DNA from: Aquificales bacterium
GTDB taxonomy: Bacteria; Aquificota; Aquificia; Aquificales; Aquificaceae
Length of the DNA: 12,438 bases
Assembly (NCBI GenBank): GCA_015491275.1
Contig: WFWF01000036.1
Span: forward strand, 1-12,438
Direction of reading: 5' to 3'
Position numbers and translations under genes: made by a program. Shown here piece after piece: positions 6,380 to 12,438 of the stretch. The notes beneath the pieces were generated by a model. It saw only the letters and a program-made list of their open reading frames with translations. It was not told the DNA's origin and searched no databases. How positions within the stretch are numbered: position 1 is the first letter of the stretch; each line of letters opens with the position of its first letter.

Positions 6380-6808
6380 ATGAGGAGATCAATAAGCATA
6401 TGGAATCCTTTTGCGGAATTGGAAAGGATAAGGAAGGAATTTGAAAGATTGTTTGAAGAAGTTCCGACCCTTGAAAGCGAAAAGATATTTGCCCCCGTAG
6501 TTGATGTCTATGAAACGGATTCGGAACTCGTCATCAAGGCTGAAGTTCCCGGAGTTAAGAAAGAGGACATTGAAGTATCAATCAAGGATAATGCGGTCCA
6601 TATAAAGGGTGAGAAGAAGGAAGAAAAGGAAGAGAAGACCGAAGCTGTTCACAGGGTTGAGAGATTTTACGGTAAATTTGAAAGGTACATACCCTTACCC
6701 ACAGATGTAAAGGTAGATGATGCAAAGGCCGAGTATAAAGATGGTGTCCTTGAGATAAGAATTCCCAAAGCGGAAACCGCTAAGGAAAAGAAAATAACAA
6801 TATCTTAA
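6380..6808 (+). CDS. Small heat shock protein, Hsp20/alpha-crystallin family
   Basis: The 142-residue protein is a cytoplasmic, ATP-independent holdase that binds unfolding proteins and forms oligomers. It has a short N-terminal arm with WNPFAELERIRKEFERLF (8-25) and an alpha-crystallin domain from about 38 to 130. Domain marks include APVVDVYETDSELVIKAEVPG (38-58, 21 residues in the frame), the ERFYGKFERYIPLP strand and the DGVLEIRIPK end (121-130). A C-terminal I-x-I motif (I139, I141) docks neighbouring subunits. A run of Lys/Glu (79-88) sits in the domain's mid-loop. It is monocistronic with its own strong promoter and Shine-Dalgarno. Its TAA overlaps the murA stop of the opposite strand by 4 bp (shared TTAA). 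Confidence 0.96.
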   Translation: MRRSISIWNPFAELERIRKEFERLFEEVPTLESEKIFAPVVDVYETDSELVIKAEVPGVKKEDIEVSIKDNAVHIKGEKKEEKEEKTEAVHRVERFYGKFERYIPLPTDVKVDDAKAEYKDGVLEIRIPKAETAKEKKITIS

Positions 6809-8085
6809 GCGGAAGGGAGCCTCTGGACGGAGGCTCCCAATTTTGCCAATTTTTTATCAAAATTTTCATAACCCCTATCAAGATGATATATATCCCTTAC
6901 TGTTGTCTCACCTTCGGCAACCAAACCCGCTATAACGAGGGCTGCAGAGGCTCTCAGATCCGTTGAGAAAACTTCCGCCCCGGTAAGGTTTCTAACCCCT
7001 TTTATAATTGCGGTGTTTCCTTTAACATTTATATCTGCCCCCATCCTCTTAAGTTCCATAACATGTTGAAACCTGTTCTCAAATATGTTTTCCTTAATCA
7101 CCGACACCCCATCCGCCAATGAGAGTAATACCATAAACTGAGCCTGCATATCGGTGGGAAAACCCGGATATTCCCTCGTTTCTATGTTTAAAGGTTTTAT
7201 CTGTCCCCTTCCATATACCCTTATTTCATTGACACTCCTCTCTTCAACAATAGCTCCAGCTTCTCCAAGGGCTTCAATTACTGATATAATGTGATCCTTT
7301 ATTACATTTTTTAATGTAATATTGCCCCCAGTGAGATATGCTCCCACCATGAATGTACCCGCTTCTATTCTATCTGGTATTACCTTATGTATAAATCCTG
7401 ACAATTCATCCCTGCCCCTTATTATAGCCCTTCTTCCCTCCACCTCAATCTCCGCACCCATTTTCCTTAAAACTTCAATAAGATCCATAACTTCAGGTTC
7501 TAAGGCTATGTTATTTAATACACTCTCTTTATTAACACTGCTGAGGAACATAAGCGCATTTTCTGTACCAGTTACGGTTATGATATCAAAAGTAAAGTTA
7601 ACGGATTTTTTTTCTCTCCTTTCAAGATAGATATAGCCGTGCTTTACATTAACATCAACACCTGCGGATTGAAAAAATTTTAAGTGCTGATCTATGGGTC
7701 TCAATCCTATTGAACATCCGCCGGGCATGGCTACTATAGCTTCCCCGCATCTTATAAGTAGAGGACCCATGGCGAGAACGGATGCCCTCATCTTCCTTAC
7801 ATTTTCATCCGATGCTCTACAGTTTGTGATCCTTTCCGGGTTTACTTCTATTCTGTTACCCTCTCTTGTTATTTCCACTCCCATATTTTCCAGAAGTTCA
7901 ATGGTGTTTTTTATATCCAAAAGATCTGGAGCATCTAATATAGTTGATCTTTCCTCGGAAAGTAATGTGGCTATAAGTATGGGAAGACTTGCATTTTTTG
8001 ATCCGGATATCTCCACCTCACCAGTAAGGGTTGATCCTCCCCTGACAAGCAGATATTCAGAGGTTGATAGTAATGTACTCGTCAT
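6805..8085 (-). CDS. murA: UDP-N-acetylglucosamine 1-carboxyvinyltransferase
   Basis: MurA catalyses the first committed step of peptidoglycan synthesis, transferring enolpyruvate from PEP to UDP-GlcNAc in the cytoplasm. The 426-residue length fits. Seen motifs are the SGSKNASLPI start (K30, N31), the catalytic loop PGGCSIGLRPID with Cys124, IPDRIEAGT (236-244), GFPTDMQAQF with D312, STDLRAS (D376, R378) and HLDRGYE (401-407). Because the loop residue is Cys and not Asp, the enzyme should be of the fosfomycin-sensitive type. The only ATG consistent with the frame is at 8085; it overlaps the preceding 64-residue gene by 29 bp and adds about 10 residues ahead of the usual EYLLVRGG start. It is the last gene of the - strand string. 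Confidence 0.97.
   Translation of the reverse strand: MTSTLLSTSEYLLVRGGSTLTGEVEISGSKNASLPILIATLLSEERSTILDAPDLLDIKNTIELLENMGVEITREGNRIEVNPERITNCRASDENVRKMRASVLAMGPLLIRCGEAIVAMPGGCSIGLRPIDQHLKFFQSAGVDVNVKHGYIYLERREKKSVNFTFDIITVTGTENALMFLSSVNKESVLNNIALEPEVMDLIEVLRKMGAEIEVEGRRAIIRGRDELSGFIHKVIPDRIEAGTFMVGAYLTGGNITLKNVIKDHIISVIEALGEAGAIVEERSVNEIRVYGRGQIKPLNIETREYPGFPTDMQAQFMVLLSLADGVSVIKENIFENRFQHVMELKRMGADINVKGNTAIIKGVRNLTGAEVFSTDLRASAALVIAGLVAEGETTVRDIYHLDRGYENFDKKLAKLGASVQRLPSA
6815..6844 (+). terminator. Intrinsic terminator of hsp20, lying within the murA coding end
   Basis: A perfect 9-bp inverted repeat (GGGAGCCTC at 6815-6823, GAGGCTCCC at 6830-6838) with a 6-nt loop is followed by AATTTT. 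It starts 6 bp after the hsp20 stop. On the - strand no T-tract follows the hairpin, so it favours the + direction. It is entirely inside the last murA codons (residues about 413-423), so both functions share the bases. Confidence 0.72.
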
Positions 8086-8251
8086 CCTTTGGAATTACTA
8101 TTTTAACCACCTCTCCTCTTGATGAGTAATAAATAAGAAGACCTTCATCCTTTTCTTCATCAACCGCTTCTTTATCGGAGTAAATTATTACGGTTTTGTC
8201 CTTTTCCTCAATAACCTTAGGATAATCTTTTAAATCCTTACAACCACACAT
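8057..8251 (-). CDS. Unrecognised 64-residue acidic small protein
   Basis: The small protein begins MCGCKDLKDY, with a Cys-Gly-Cys pair right at the N terminus. The rest is a predicted beta-rich stretch with alternating hydrophobic residues (KTVIIYS, EGLLIYYSSRGEVVKIVIP) and an acidic linker (DKEAVDEEKDE). It has no signal peptide or membrane helix. The start overlaps the upstream RAM-domain gene by 22 bp and the end overlaps murA by 29 bp, so it is embedded in a translationally coupled run; no strong Shine-Dalgarno precedes the ATG. The LLIYYSSRGEVVKIVI pattern faintly recalls DUF2283-type small proteins, but I would not assign it. It is probably real, because both overlaps fit the compact style of this operon and the composition matches its neighbours. 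Confidence 0.6.
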   Translation of the reverse strand: MCGCKDLKDYPKVIEEKDKTVIIYSDKEAVDEEKDEGLLIYYSSRGEVVKIVIPKDDEYITINL

Positions 8252-8529
8252 GTTAAGGCTTCTTTAACTCCTTCAAGGGAATGTATTTTATTGATAACAA
8301 GCTTGCCGAGTTCATCCTGATTCGGTAATTCCGCGAACACTATGATATCATAGGGACCCGTAACAACATCAGCGGTTCTCACACCGTCAAAAGTGGAGAG
8401 GGCAAGCATAATAGAAGGTATCTCCTTTGGATCAGCCTTTATAAGGATGTAAGCCCTGATCGCATATTCAGCTTCCAACTCCATTAACTCCGCTATGGAC
8501 ATAGGATAGTTCTTTTCTTCCGTTGACAT
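8230..8529 (-). CDS. Stand-alone Lrp/AsnC-type RAM (ligand-binding) domain protein
   Basis: The 99-residue protein matches the effector-binding domain of Lrp/AsnC regulators: AYILIKADPKEIPSIMLAL (26-44), then FDGVRTADVVTGPYDIIVF (47-65), with the family's VTGPYD turn, and a C-terminal GVKEALTCVVV strand. No helix-turn-helix precedes it, so it should not bind DNA alone. Stand-alone members form oligomers that bind amino acids or modulate partners. A strong AGGAGGT five bases before ATG 8529 selects this start, although it makes a 62-bp overlap with the end of hemA. Later ATGs at codons 10 and 16 would shorten the overlap but lack such a site. A link to tetrapyrrole synthesis is only suggested by position. 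Confidence 0.85.
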   Translation of the reverse strand: MSTEEKNYPMSIAELMELEAEYAIRAYILIKADPKEIPSIMLALSTFDGVRTADVVTGPYDIIVFAELPNQDELGKLVINKIHSLEGVKEALTCVVVRI

Positions 8530-9700
8530 CTTCTACCTCCTCTACAAGAATTTTGTATATTGTGCCTGCAATATCTGGATTTTTTTTCATTTCCTTAATG
8601 GCTCTGTGAACTATTTTTCTTACATAAGGTTCCCTTTTTTCTATAGGAGCAAGCTTCTTTTTAAGCTCAAGGACTAAGGGTTCCACCTTCAGGGATTCTA
8701 ACCATTCAAAGAATTTTTTAACCTCATCCCAAAGAAGTATCTCTCCCTTGCTTGCCTCTTTTAATCTGTCCTTCATGTTCATTTCAACTATTTCCCTCAA
8801 ATCATCAATGTTGTACAAGAAAACCTCATCTATCTTTCCTACAGAGGGTTCAACATTTCTCGGTACGGATATATCTATTATAAACATGGGCTTATAATCC
8901 CTTTTTTTCATAGCTTTTCTTATCAGCTTTTCCGTGATTACATAGCTCTGTGCCCCTGTTGAAACTATCACTATATCCATATCCGAGATATAGTCCTCCA
9001 TATCTTCAAACCGCAGCGCACTGCCTTCAAGCTTCTGAGCAAGTTTCATAGCCCTCTCGTAAGTTCTGTTGGTTATAAGTAGATTTGCCCCTATCCTCTT
9101 AAGATAGTTGGCTGCAAGTTCACCCATCTCCCCCGCACCTACCAATAGGACCCTTGCCTTTTTTAAATCTCCGAATATCCTTTTTGCGAGCTCAACGGAC
9201 ACATAGCTTACTGATACCGCATTTCTTGCTATTTTTGTTTCAGTTCTTATTCTCTTTGAAGCCTTAAGAGCTTTTTCAAAAAGACGGTTAAGTATCTTAC
9301 CTGATGTGCCTATTTCTTTTGCTATAAAGAAAGCCTCTTTGAATTGATGTACAATTTGAGGCTCACCTATAACCATTGAGTCCAGACTTGAGGCAACCTT
9401 AAAGATGTGAAATACAGCTTTTTTATCTTTTATCGCAAAAAAATACTTAGAAATATCCTTCTTTGCGCCTTTAAAATCCAAAAAGGTATGTATAAGTTCT
9501 TTTACCGCTTCCTCAGAATCAAAAAGACCATATATTTCAACCCTGTTGCATGTTGATAAAATACAAACCTCTTCAACACCGTTTATTGTTTTTAGAAGGG
9601 GAAGAAGATTTTTAAGATCTTCCTTGTTGCAAGCGAGTATTTCTCTGTATTCTACGGGTGCATTTTTAAAGTTAAGTCCAATTGCCCATATACTTGTCAT
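8468..9700 (-). CDS. hemA: Glutamyl-tRNA reductase
   Basis: HemA reduces glutamyl-tRNA(Glu) with NADPH to glutamate-1-semialdehyde, the first step of C5-pathway tetrapyrrole (heme, siroheme) synthesis. The 410-residue protein has the N-terminal catalytic domain with STCNRVEIY and nucleophile Cys51, SLDSMVIGEPQIVHQFKEA (105-123), the NADPH-binding VLLVGAGEMGELAA (184-197) and NRTYERA, and the C-terminal dimerisation helices. The tail past about residue 390 (NGRKELSYVHSGVNGVGS) is the part overlapped by the RAM gene and looks unconserved. The ATG at 9700 is 9 bp after the aroE stop and has no nearby Shine-Dalgarno, so coupling from aroE is likely. hemL is not in the window. Confidence 0.96.
   Translation of the reverse strand: MTSIWAIGLNFKNAPVEYREILACNKEDLKNLLPLLKTINGVEEVCILSTCNRVEIYGLFDSEEAVKELIHTFLDFKGAKKDISKYFFAIKDKKAVFHIFKVASSLDSMVIGEPQIVHQFKEAFFIAKEIGTSGKILNRLFEKALKASKRIRTETKIARNAVSVSYVSVELAKRIFGDLKKARVLLVGAGEMGELAANYLKRIGANLLITNRTYERAMKLAQKLEGSALRFEDMEDYISDMDIVIVSTGAQSYVITEKLIRKAMKKRDYKPMFIIDISVPRNVEPSVGKIDEVFLYNIDDLREIVEMNMKDRLKEASKGEILLWDEVKKFFEWLESLKVEPLVLELKKKLAPIEKREPYVRKIVHRAIKEMKKNPDIAGTIYKILVEEVEDVNGRKELSYVHSGVNGVGS
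8535..8541 (-). promoter_or_regulatory. Shine-Dalgarno of the RAM gene inside hemA
   Basis: AGGAGGT on the - strand lies 5 nt before ATG 8529 and within hemA codons for its EEVEDV segment. It supports the upstream start of the RAM gene and hence the long overlap. Confidence 0.7.
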
Positions 9701-9709
9701 TAAAAATAA

Positions 9710-10510
9710 TTATATTCCCTGAACAGATTTCTTCATTACTTTTATGGGAGGTTCTTTACCTGTCCATATCCTGAAACTTTCTGCACCCTGATACACAAGC
9801 ATATCAAGACCATCAATGACTTTTGCCCCCCTCAACTTAGCTGTTTTAAGCAGATTCGTCTCCTTATAAATTACATCAAATACTACATGCTTTTCATTTA
9901 TTTTTTCATAATTAAAAAGGGGTGGATCGTTTTCATTTAGCCCTACGGATGTTGTATTGACTATTACATCTACCTCATGAATTACATCTTCCGGCATATC
10001 AACAACGGTCGCTCCGAAAAGGGGTGCTATATGCTCCGCTTTGCTTTTTGTCCTGTTCCACAGATATATATTTGCCCCTTCCCTTTGAAGGGCAAAAAGT
10101 ATGGCACGGGAAGCACCGCCTGCCCCAAGAACCAAAACTTTTTTTCCTTTTATATCGGTATGTTCTTTTATAGATCGTAGAAAACCTATCCAATCGGTGT
10201 TGTAAGCCTCTATACCCTCGGATGTAAATTTCAGAGTGTTTGCGGAAGAAATAACCTTAACATCTTCGGAAGTTATGCTCACATATTTAAGAACCGCTTC
10301 CTTGTAAGGGAGCGTAACATTAACACCCTTGATATTAAGGGCTTTTAATCCTTTTATTGCCTCTTCAAAATCTTCTGGTTTGACTTCAAAGGCTACATAA
10401 ACGGCGTTTATACCTTCCGATCTGAAAGCTTCGTTTTGAAACACGGGCGATAAAGAATGCTTTACGGGGAAACCTATTACACCGTATATTTCCGTGTTAC
10501 CTTTTATCAT
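9710..10510 (-). CDS. aroE: Shikimate dehydrogenase (NADP+)
   Basis: AroE reduces 3-dehydroshikimate to shikimate in aromatic amino acid biosynthesis. The 266-residue length is normal. Motifs are GFPVKHSLSPVFQNEAF, with the shikimate-binding SLSP (19-22), catalytic Lys70 in NVTLPYKE and Asp106 in NTDWIGF, the nucleotide-binding VLGAGGASRA (127-136), NRT (152-154) that usually favours NADP+, and the GLDMLVYQGAESFRIWTG C-terminal segment. The start codon shares one base with the upstream nfu stop (TGATG), so translation is probably coupled. YdiB-like quinate dehydrogenase is possible but less likely, given the gene's place in a housekeeping string. Confidence 0.96.
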   Translation of the reverse strand: MIKGNTEIYGVIGFPVKHSLSPVFQNEAFRSEGINAVYVAFEVKPEDFEEAIKGLKALNIKGVNVTLPYKEAVLKYVSITSEDVKVISSANTLKFTSEGIEAYNTDWIGFLRSIKEHTDIKGKKVLVLGAGGASRAILFALQREGANIYLWNRTKSKAEHIAPLFGATVVDMPEDVIHEVDVIVNTTSVGLNENDPPLFNYEKINEKHVVFDVIYKETNLLKTAKLRGAKVIDGLDMLVYQGAESFRIWTGKEPPIKVMKKSVQGI

Positions 10511-10767
10511 CAGATGGGATCAAACTGAACCTTGTTCTGGAGTATTTCCACCCTTTTCACCCAGTCTATATTTCCCTTGATGGCTATATCCACCACCTTT
10601 TTGATAGACATATCAACAACGGGACAATCGGAACATTCTCCTTCAAACTTGAGATAAACAACTCCGTCGTTGATGCTAACAACTTTTAAATCCCCGTGAT
10701 GATCCTTAAGTGCATACCTTATCTTATCAAGAACCCTTTCAATTTCCTCATACATTTCATCCCGCAT
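10510..10767 (-). CDS. Nfu-type (NifU C-terminal domain) Fe-S carrier
   Basis: The 85-residue protein is a stand-alone NifU C-terminal domain. It has the opening helix ERVLDKIRYALKDHHGDL (10-27; the family usually shows a GGD here), the DGVVYLKFEG strand and the CxxC cluster ligand CSDCP (C45, C48). Nfu proteins bind a labile [4Fe-4S] or [2Fe-2S] cluster at the subunit interface and pass it to target apoproteins in the cytoplasm. GGAGG precedes the ATG by about 8 nt, which supports codon 1 over the ATG at codon 5. It follows DUF1858-like and TusA-like genes, in line with a sulfur-handling group. Confidence 0.9.
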   Translation of the reverse strand: MRDEMYEEIERVLDKIRYALKDHHGDLKVVSINDGVVYLKFEGECSDCPVVDMSIKKVVDIAIKGNIDWVKRVEILQNKVQFDPI

Positions 10768-10768
10768 T

Positions 10769-11011
10769 TTAACCCTCCGTCTTCTTACTGTACATATTTT
10801 GTATCTCCTGCCAGATTTTTCCCTGAGTTAGCTCATCTATATCCATAAGTTTGAAAAATCCCCTTAAGGTAAGCTTGTCCGCCACCACATCAAGTATATT
10901 AAGATCCTCAAGCTTTTTAAGCCCGTATTCATAAAGAATTTCTTTTGATTCGGGAAGTTCCTCCAGAAGATCGGAAAGAGCTATATCCAATGTTAATCTC
11001 GTTATTGCCAT
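10769..11011 (-). CDS. DUF1858-like small helical protein lacking the usual cysteines
   Basis: The 80-residue protein has the DUF1858 pattern of a short helical domain: TLDIALSDLLEELPESKEILYEYGL (7-31), where the family normally continues with a CxxC-containing segment. Here the sequence reads KKLEDLNILDVV and contains no cysteine anywhere. A redox role like that proposed for cysteine-bearing members is therefore not possible in the same form. The C-terminal half (LTLRGFFKLMDIDELTQGKIWQEIQ) is helical. AAGGA overlaps the tusA end and the gap is 1 bp, so it is co-translated with its neighbours. The family call rests on pattern only; function is unknown. Confidence 0.65.
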   Translation of the reverse strand: MAITRLTLDIALSDLLEELPESKEILYEYGLKKLEDLNILDVVADKLTLRGFFKLMDIDELTQGKIWQEIQNMYSKKTEG

Positions 11012-11012
11012 C

Positions 11013-11261
11013 TCAGTCCTTTAACTTTCTTACAAAAAAGTGAAATTCGCCATTCTCTTCATAGTATCCCAGGAATTCATGTCCCGTTGATTTACACCAG
11101 GCGGGTACATCCTCAAGGGATCCGGGATCATCCGCTATAAGTTCAAGTATCTGACCTGTTTCCATTTCTTTAATTTTACCAGACATCTCAACTATGGGCA
11201 CGGGACAGTAGGTGCCGGTCACATCATGTATAACATCAGGTTTTATATGCTTTACACTCAT
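11013..11261 (-). CDS. TusA-like sulfur carrier protein
   Basis: The 82-residue protein has the TusA fold signature: a first strand, then GTYCPVPIVEMSGKIKEM (16-33), with the persulfide-carrying Cys19 in C-P-x-P. ADDPGSLEDVPAWCKSTGHEF (43-63) is the second conserved part, with an extra Cys56. TusA-family proteins accept sulfur from cysteine desulfurases or rhodaneses and pass it to tRNA thiolases, molybdenum cofactor or sulfur oxidation enzymes. The start overlaps the upstream PP-loop gene by 4 bp (ATGA) behind a GGAGGTGA site. The pairing with a PP-loop tRNA thiolase-like gene suggests sulfur donation to it; a role in sulfur oxidation is an alternative, since such hosts often oxidise sulfur. 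Confidence 0.92.
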   Translation of the reverse strand: MSVKHIKPDVIHDVTGTYCPVPIVEMSGKIKEMETGQILELIADDPGSLEDVPAWCKSTGHEFLGYYEENGEFHFFVRKLKD

Positions 11262-12292
11262 TTCACCTCCGCCTTTGCATATATTTTGTATTCTTCTATC
11301 TCTTCGTCCTTGAGCGGATTTCCAATAATTATATAACTTTTTTCTCCCACATGAATTTCTACCTCACAAACTTCCCTCTTTGAATATCTTGCCACTATAT
11401 CCGCAATAAGCTGAAGATCTTCCTCCTTAGGTTCTCCCTTTATAATTGCAAAAGTTCCTTTACCGTCTTTTCTGAATGCATAATTGTATCTTGATCTGAA
11501 TCCCTTTAAATACCTGACTTCTCCCTCATTCCTAGCCAGAATAAGTTTTACACCTGATGGTAGTCTTAAATGCCTTCCAACAGCTAAAAGGACTAAATCG
11601 TCCCTTGTTATCTGCCCTTCAAAATTTAAAGCTTCTTGAAACCTTGATGCATAATTCTCATCGGTCAGATAGCAACAACCACCTGCGGGCTGTTCATAAT
11701 CTATACCATATTTGTTCGCTAACTCAATCTGTACTTTCCTGCTTCTACCCCTTATGCCAAGTAGCTTGCTTCTGTCAACCCATCCTTTTATTTCGGGTAT
11801 GGTGGGTTTAAGAACCTTGGCGGATAAGGGTCTTAATATATAACCTTCAAGTCCCGTTTCTCTTTCAATCAGTTTTAATCTTTCGTAGGTCTGACTCATG
11901 GGCCTTTGACCTACGACCTCTCCCGTTACAACAAAATGATATCCCTCCTTTTCCATTATTTCCTTAGCTTTTTTCAGCATAAATATTCTACAGTCAACAC
12001 AGGGATTTACATTTTTACCGTAACCGAATTTAGGATTAAGGATTATATTAAAGTACTCCTCCGATATATCAACAATTTCCAGAGGAACTTTAAGGAGGGC
12101 TGCCGCCTTCAGTGCGGGATTGACATACTGCTGTCCATCCTCCTTCTTAAGACCAAGTCTTCTTTTGTGCTCAGTAATACAGAAACCGGTGTAAAAGTGA
12201 AGAGCCTTAACCTCTACACCTTGGTCCAGAAGGAGGCGGACAGCTAATGTACTATCAAGCCCTCCACTAAGGAGTGCGACAGCCCTCACCAT
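11258..12292 (-). CDS. PP-loop ATPase, tRNA thiolase-like, with probable NFACT-R/DUF814-like C terminus
   Basis: The protein (344 residues from ATG 12292) opens with ALLSGGLDSTLAV, the PP-loop (SGGLDS, 9-14) that adenylates a substrate. It continues like MnmA/ThiI-type tRNA thiolases. NPCVDCR (C98, C101) sits where MnmA has its first catalytic Cys region, VVTGEVVGQRPMSQT (121-135) follows, and PAGGCCYLTD (C206, C207) may supply the second Cys. Residues about 240-330 resemble the NFACT-R/DUF814 RNA-binding domain, a fusion known in PP-loop proteins of anaerobes and thermophiles. It probably thiolates a tRNA base. It is not canonical MnmA, being shorter and with a different C terminus. ATG 12292 follows the upstream stop by 1 bp; a TTG at 12313 would overlap that gene and is rejected. 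The downstream tusA-like gene overlaps by 4 bp. Confidence 0.8.
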   Translation of the reverse strand: MVRAVALLSGGLDSTLAVRLLLDQGVEVKALHFYTGFCITEHKRRLGLKKEDGQQYVNPALKAAALLKVPLEIVDISEEYFNIILNPKFGYGKNVNPCVDCRIFMLKKAKEIMEKEGYHFVVTGEVVGQRPMSQTYERLKLIERETGLEGYILRPLSAKVLKPTIPEIKGWVDRSKLLGIRGRSRKVQIELANKYGIDYEQPAGGCCYLTDENYASRFQEALNFEGQITRDDLVLLAVGRHLRLPSGVKLILARNEGEVRYLKGFRSRYNYAFRKDGKGTFAIIKGEPKEEDLQLIADIVARYSKREVCEVEIHVGEKSYIIIGNPLKDEEIEEYKIYAKAEVK

Positions 12293-12293
12293 T

Positions 12294-12438
12294 TTATGTT
12301 GACAGAAACTCAAAGCCTTCAGCCTTTTCCTTTTCCTCCTCTTCCTCGTAACAGTCGGGTATCTTCATTGCCTCCTCTTCCCTACCCTGTTTCATGAGAT
12401 AATCCTTTATCGCAACATGGAGTGTCTCAAGTCCGAGG
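12294..12438 (-). CDS. C-terminal end of an unrecognised protein (5' end outside window)
   Basis: The frame is open from the right edge to TAA at 12294-12296 and shows 47 residues: LGLETLHVAIKDYLMKQGREE (21 residues in the frame), then a segment with IPDCYEEEEEKEKAEGF and the end FEFLST. The tail is highly acidic (EEEEEKEKAEG) with one Cys. It ends 1 bp before the PP-loop gene start, so it is the visible head of the ten-gene string. Too little is present to name a family. Confidence 0.55.
   Translation of the reverse strand, partial: LGLETLHVAIKDYLMKQGREEEAMKIPDCYEEEEEKEKAEGFEFLST

Noticed and set aside
8230..8529. AhbA/AhbB-type siroheme decarboxylase, because an AsnC-like gene is next to hemA
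   Set aside because: Those proteins keep an HTH-like N-terminal part and are longer; this one is a bare RAM domain of 99 residues.
12293..12313. TTG start of the PP-loop gene at 12313
   Set aside because: It would overlap the end of the upstream gene, while ATG 12292 follows that stop by 1 bp and begins just before the PP-loop strand.
1..12438. CRISPR array, insertion sequence, prophage or integration site
   Set aside because: No regularly spaced repeats, transposase or integrase motifs, or long terminal inverted repeats are seen, and gene style is uniform throughout.

Overview
The window reads as ordinary chromosome from a thermophilic, chemolithotroph-like bacterium, most likely of the Aquificae. 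This placement is inferred from protein style (Lys/Glu/Ile-rich, compact, few insertions), moderate-to-low GC and mixed-function gene strings; no marker proves the genus. Gene density is very high: the only sizeable non-coding gap is about 120 bp between a tRNA gene and an Hsp20 gene. I see no mobile element, CRISPR array or phage gene, and no stretch over 300 bases without a gene.

Layout. At 1-908 on the + strand lie the 3' end of a single-pass membrane protein gene (5' end outside the window) and frr. On the - strand, read from 6257 down to 910, come a tRNA with anticodon CAU, a PpiD/SurA-like membrane-anchored chaperone, transketolase (tkt), a CheY-like receiver, CheC, and a PAS-GGDEF diguanylate cyclase. 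The diguanylate cyclase converges on frr with a 1-bp gap. At 6380-6808 on the + strand is an hsp20 gene with its own promoter and a very strong Shine-Dalgarno. From the right edge down to 6805 on the - strand runs a tightly packed ten-gene string: a gene cut by the window edge, a PP-loop tRNA thiolase-like protein, a TusA-like sulfur carrier, a DUF1858-like small protein, an Nfu/NifU C-terminal domain protein, aroE, hemA, a stand-alone Lrp/AsnC-type RAM domain protein, an unrecognised 64-residue protein, and murA. murA converges on hsp20, and the two stop codons share a TTAA.

How the genes fit together. The right-hand string begins with a plausible sulfur-trafficking set (PP-loop thiolase, TusA, DUF1858-like, Nfu). 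It continues into unconnected housekeeping steps: shikimate, tetrapyrrole and peptidoglycan precursors. The left-hand string appends a small signalling cassette (receiver, CheY-P phosphatase, diguanylate cyclase) to transketolase, with no CheA, CheD or receptor in view. Both convergent gene ends carry hairpins placed inside the opposing coding sequence, an economical terminator arrangement. The most interesting points are the TusA/PP-loop/Nfu sulfur module, the HTH-less RAM protein and orphan 64-mer between hemA and murA, and the CheY-CheC-GGDEF cassette. I found nothing I can defend as a wholly new system.
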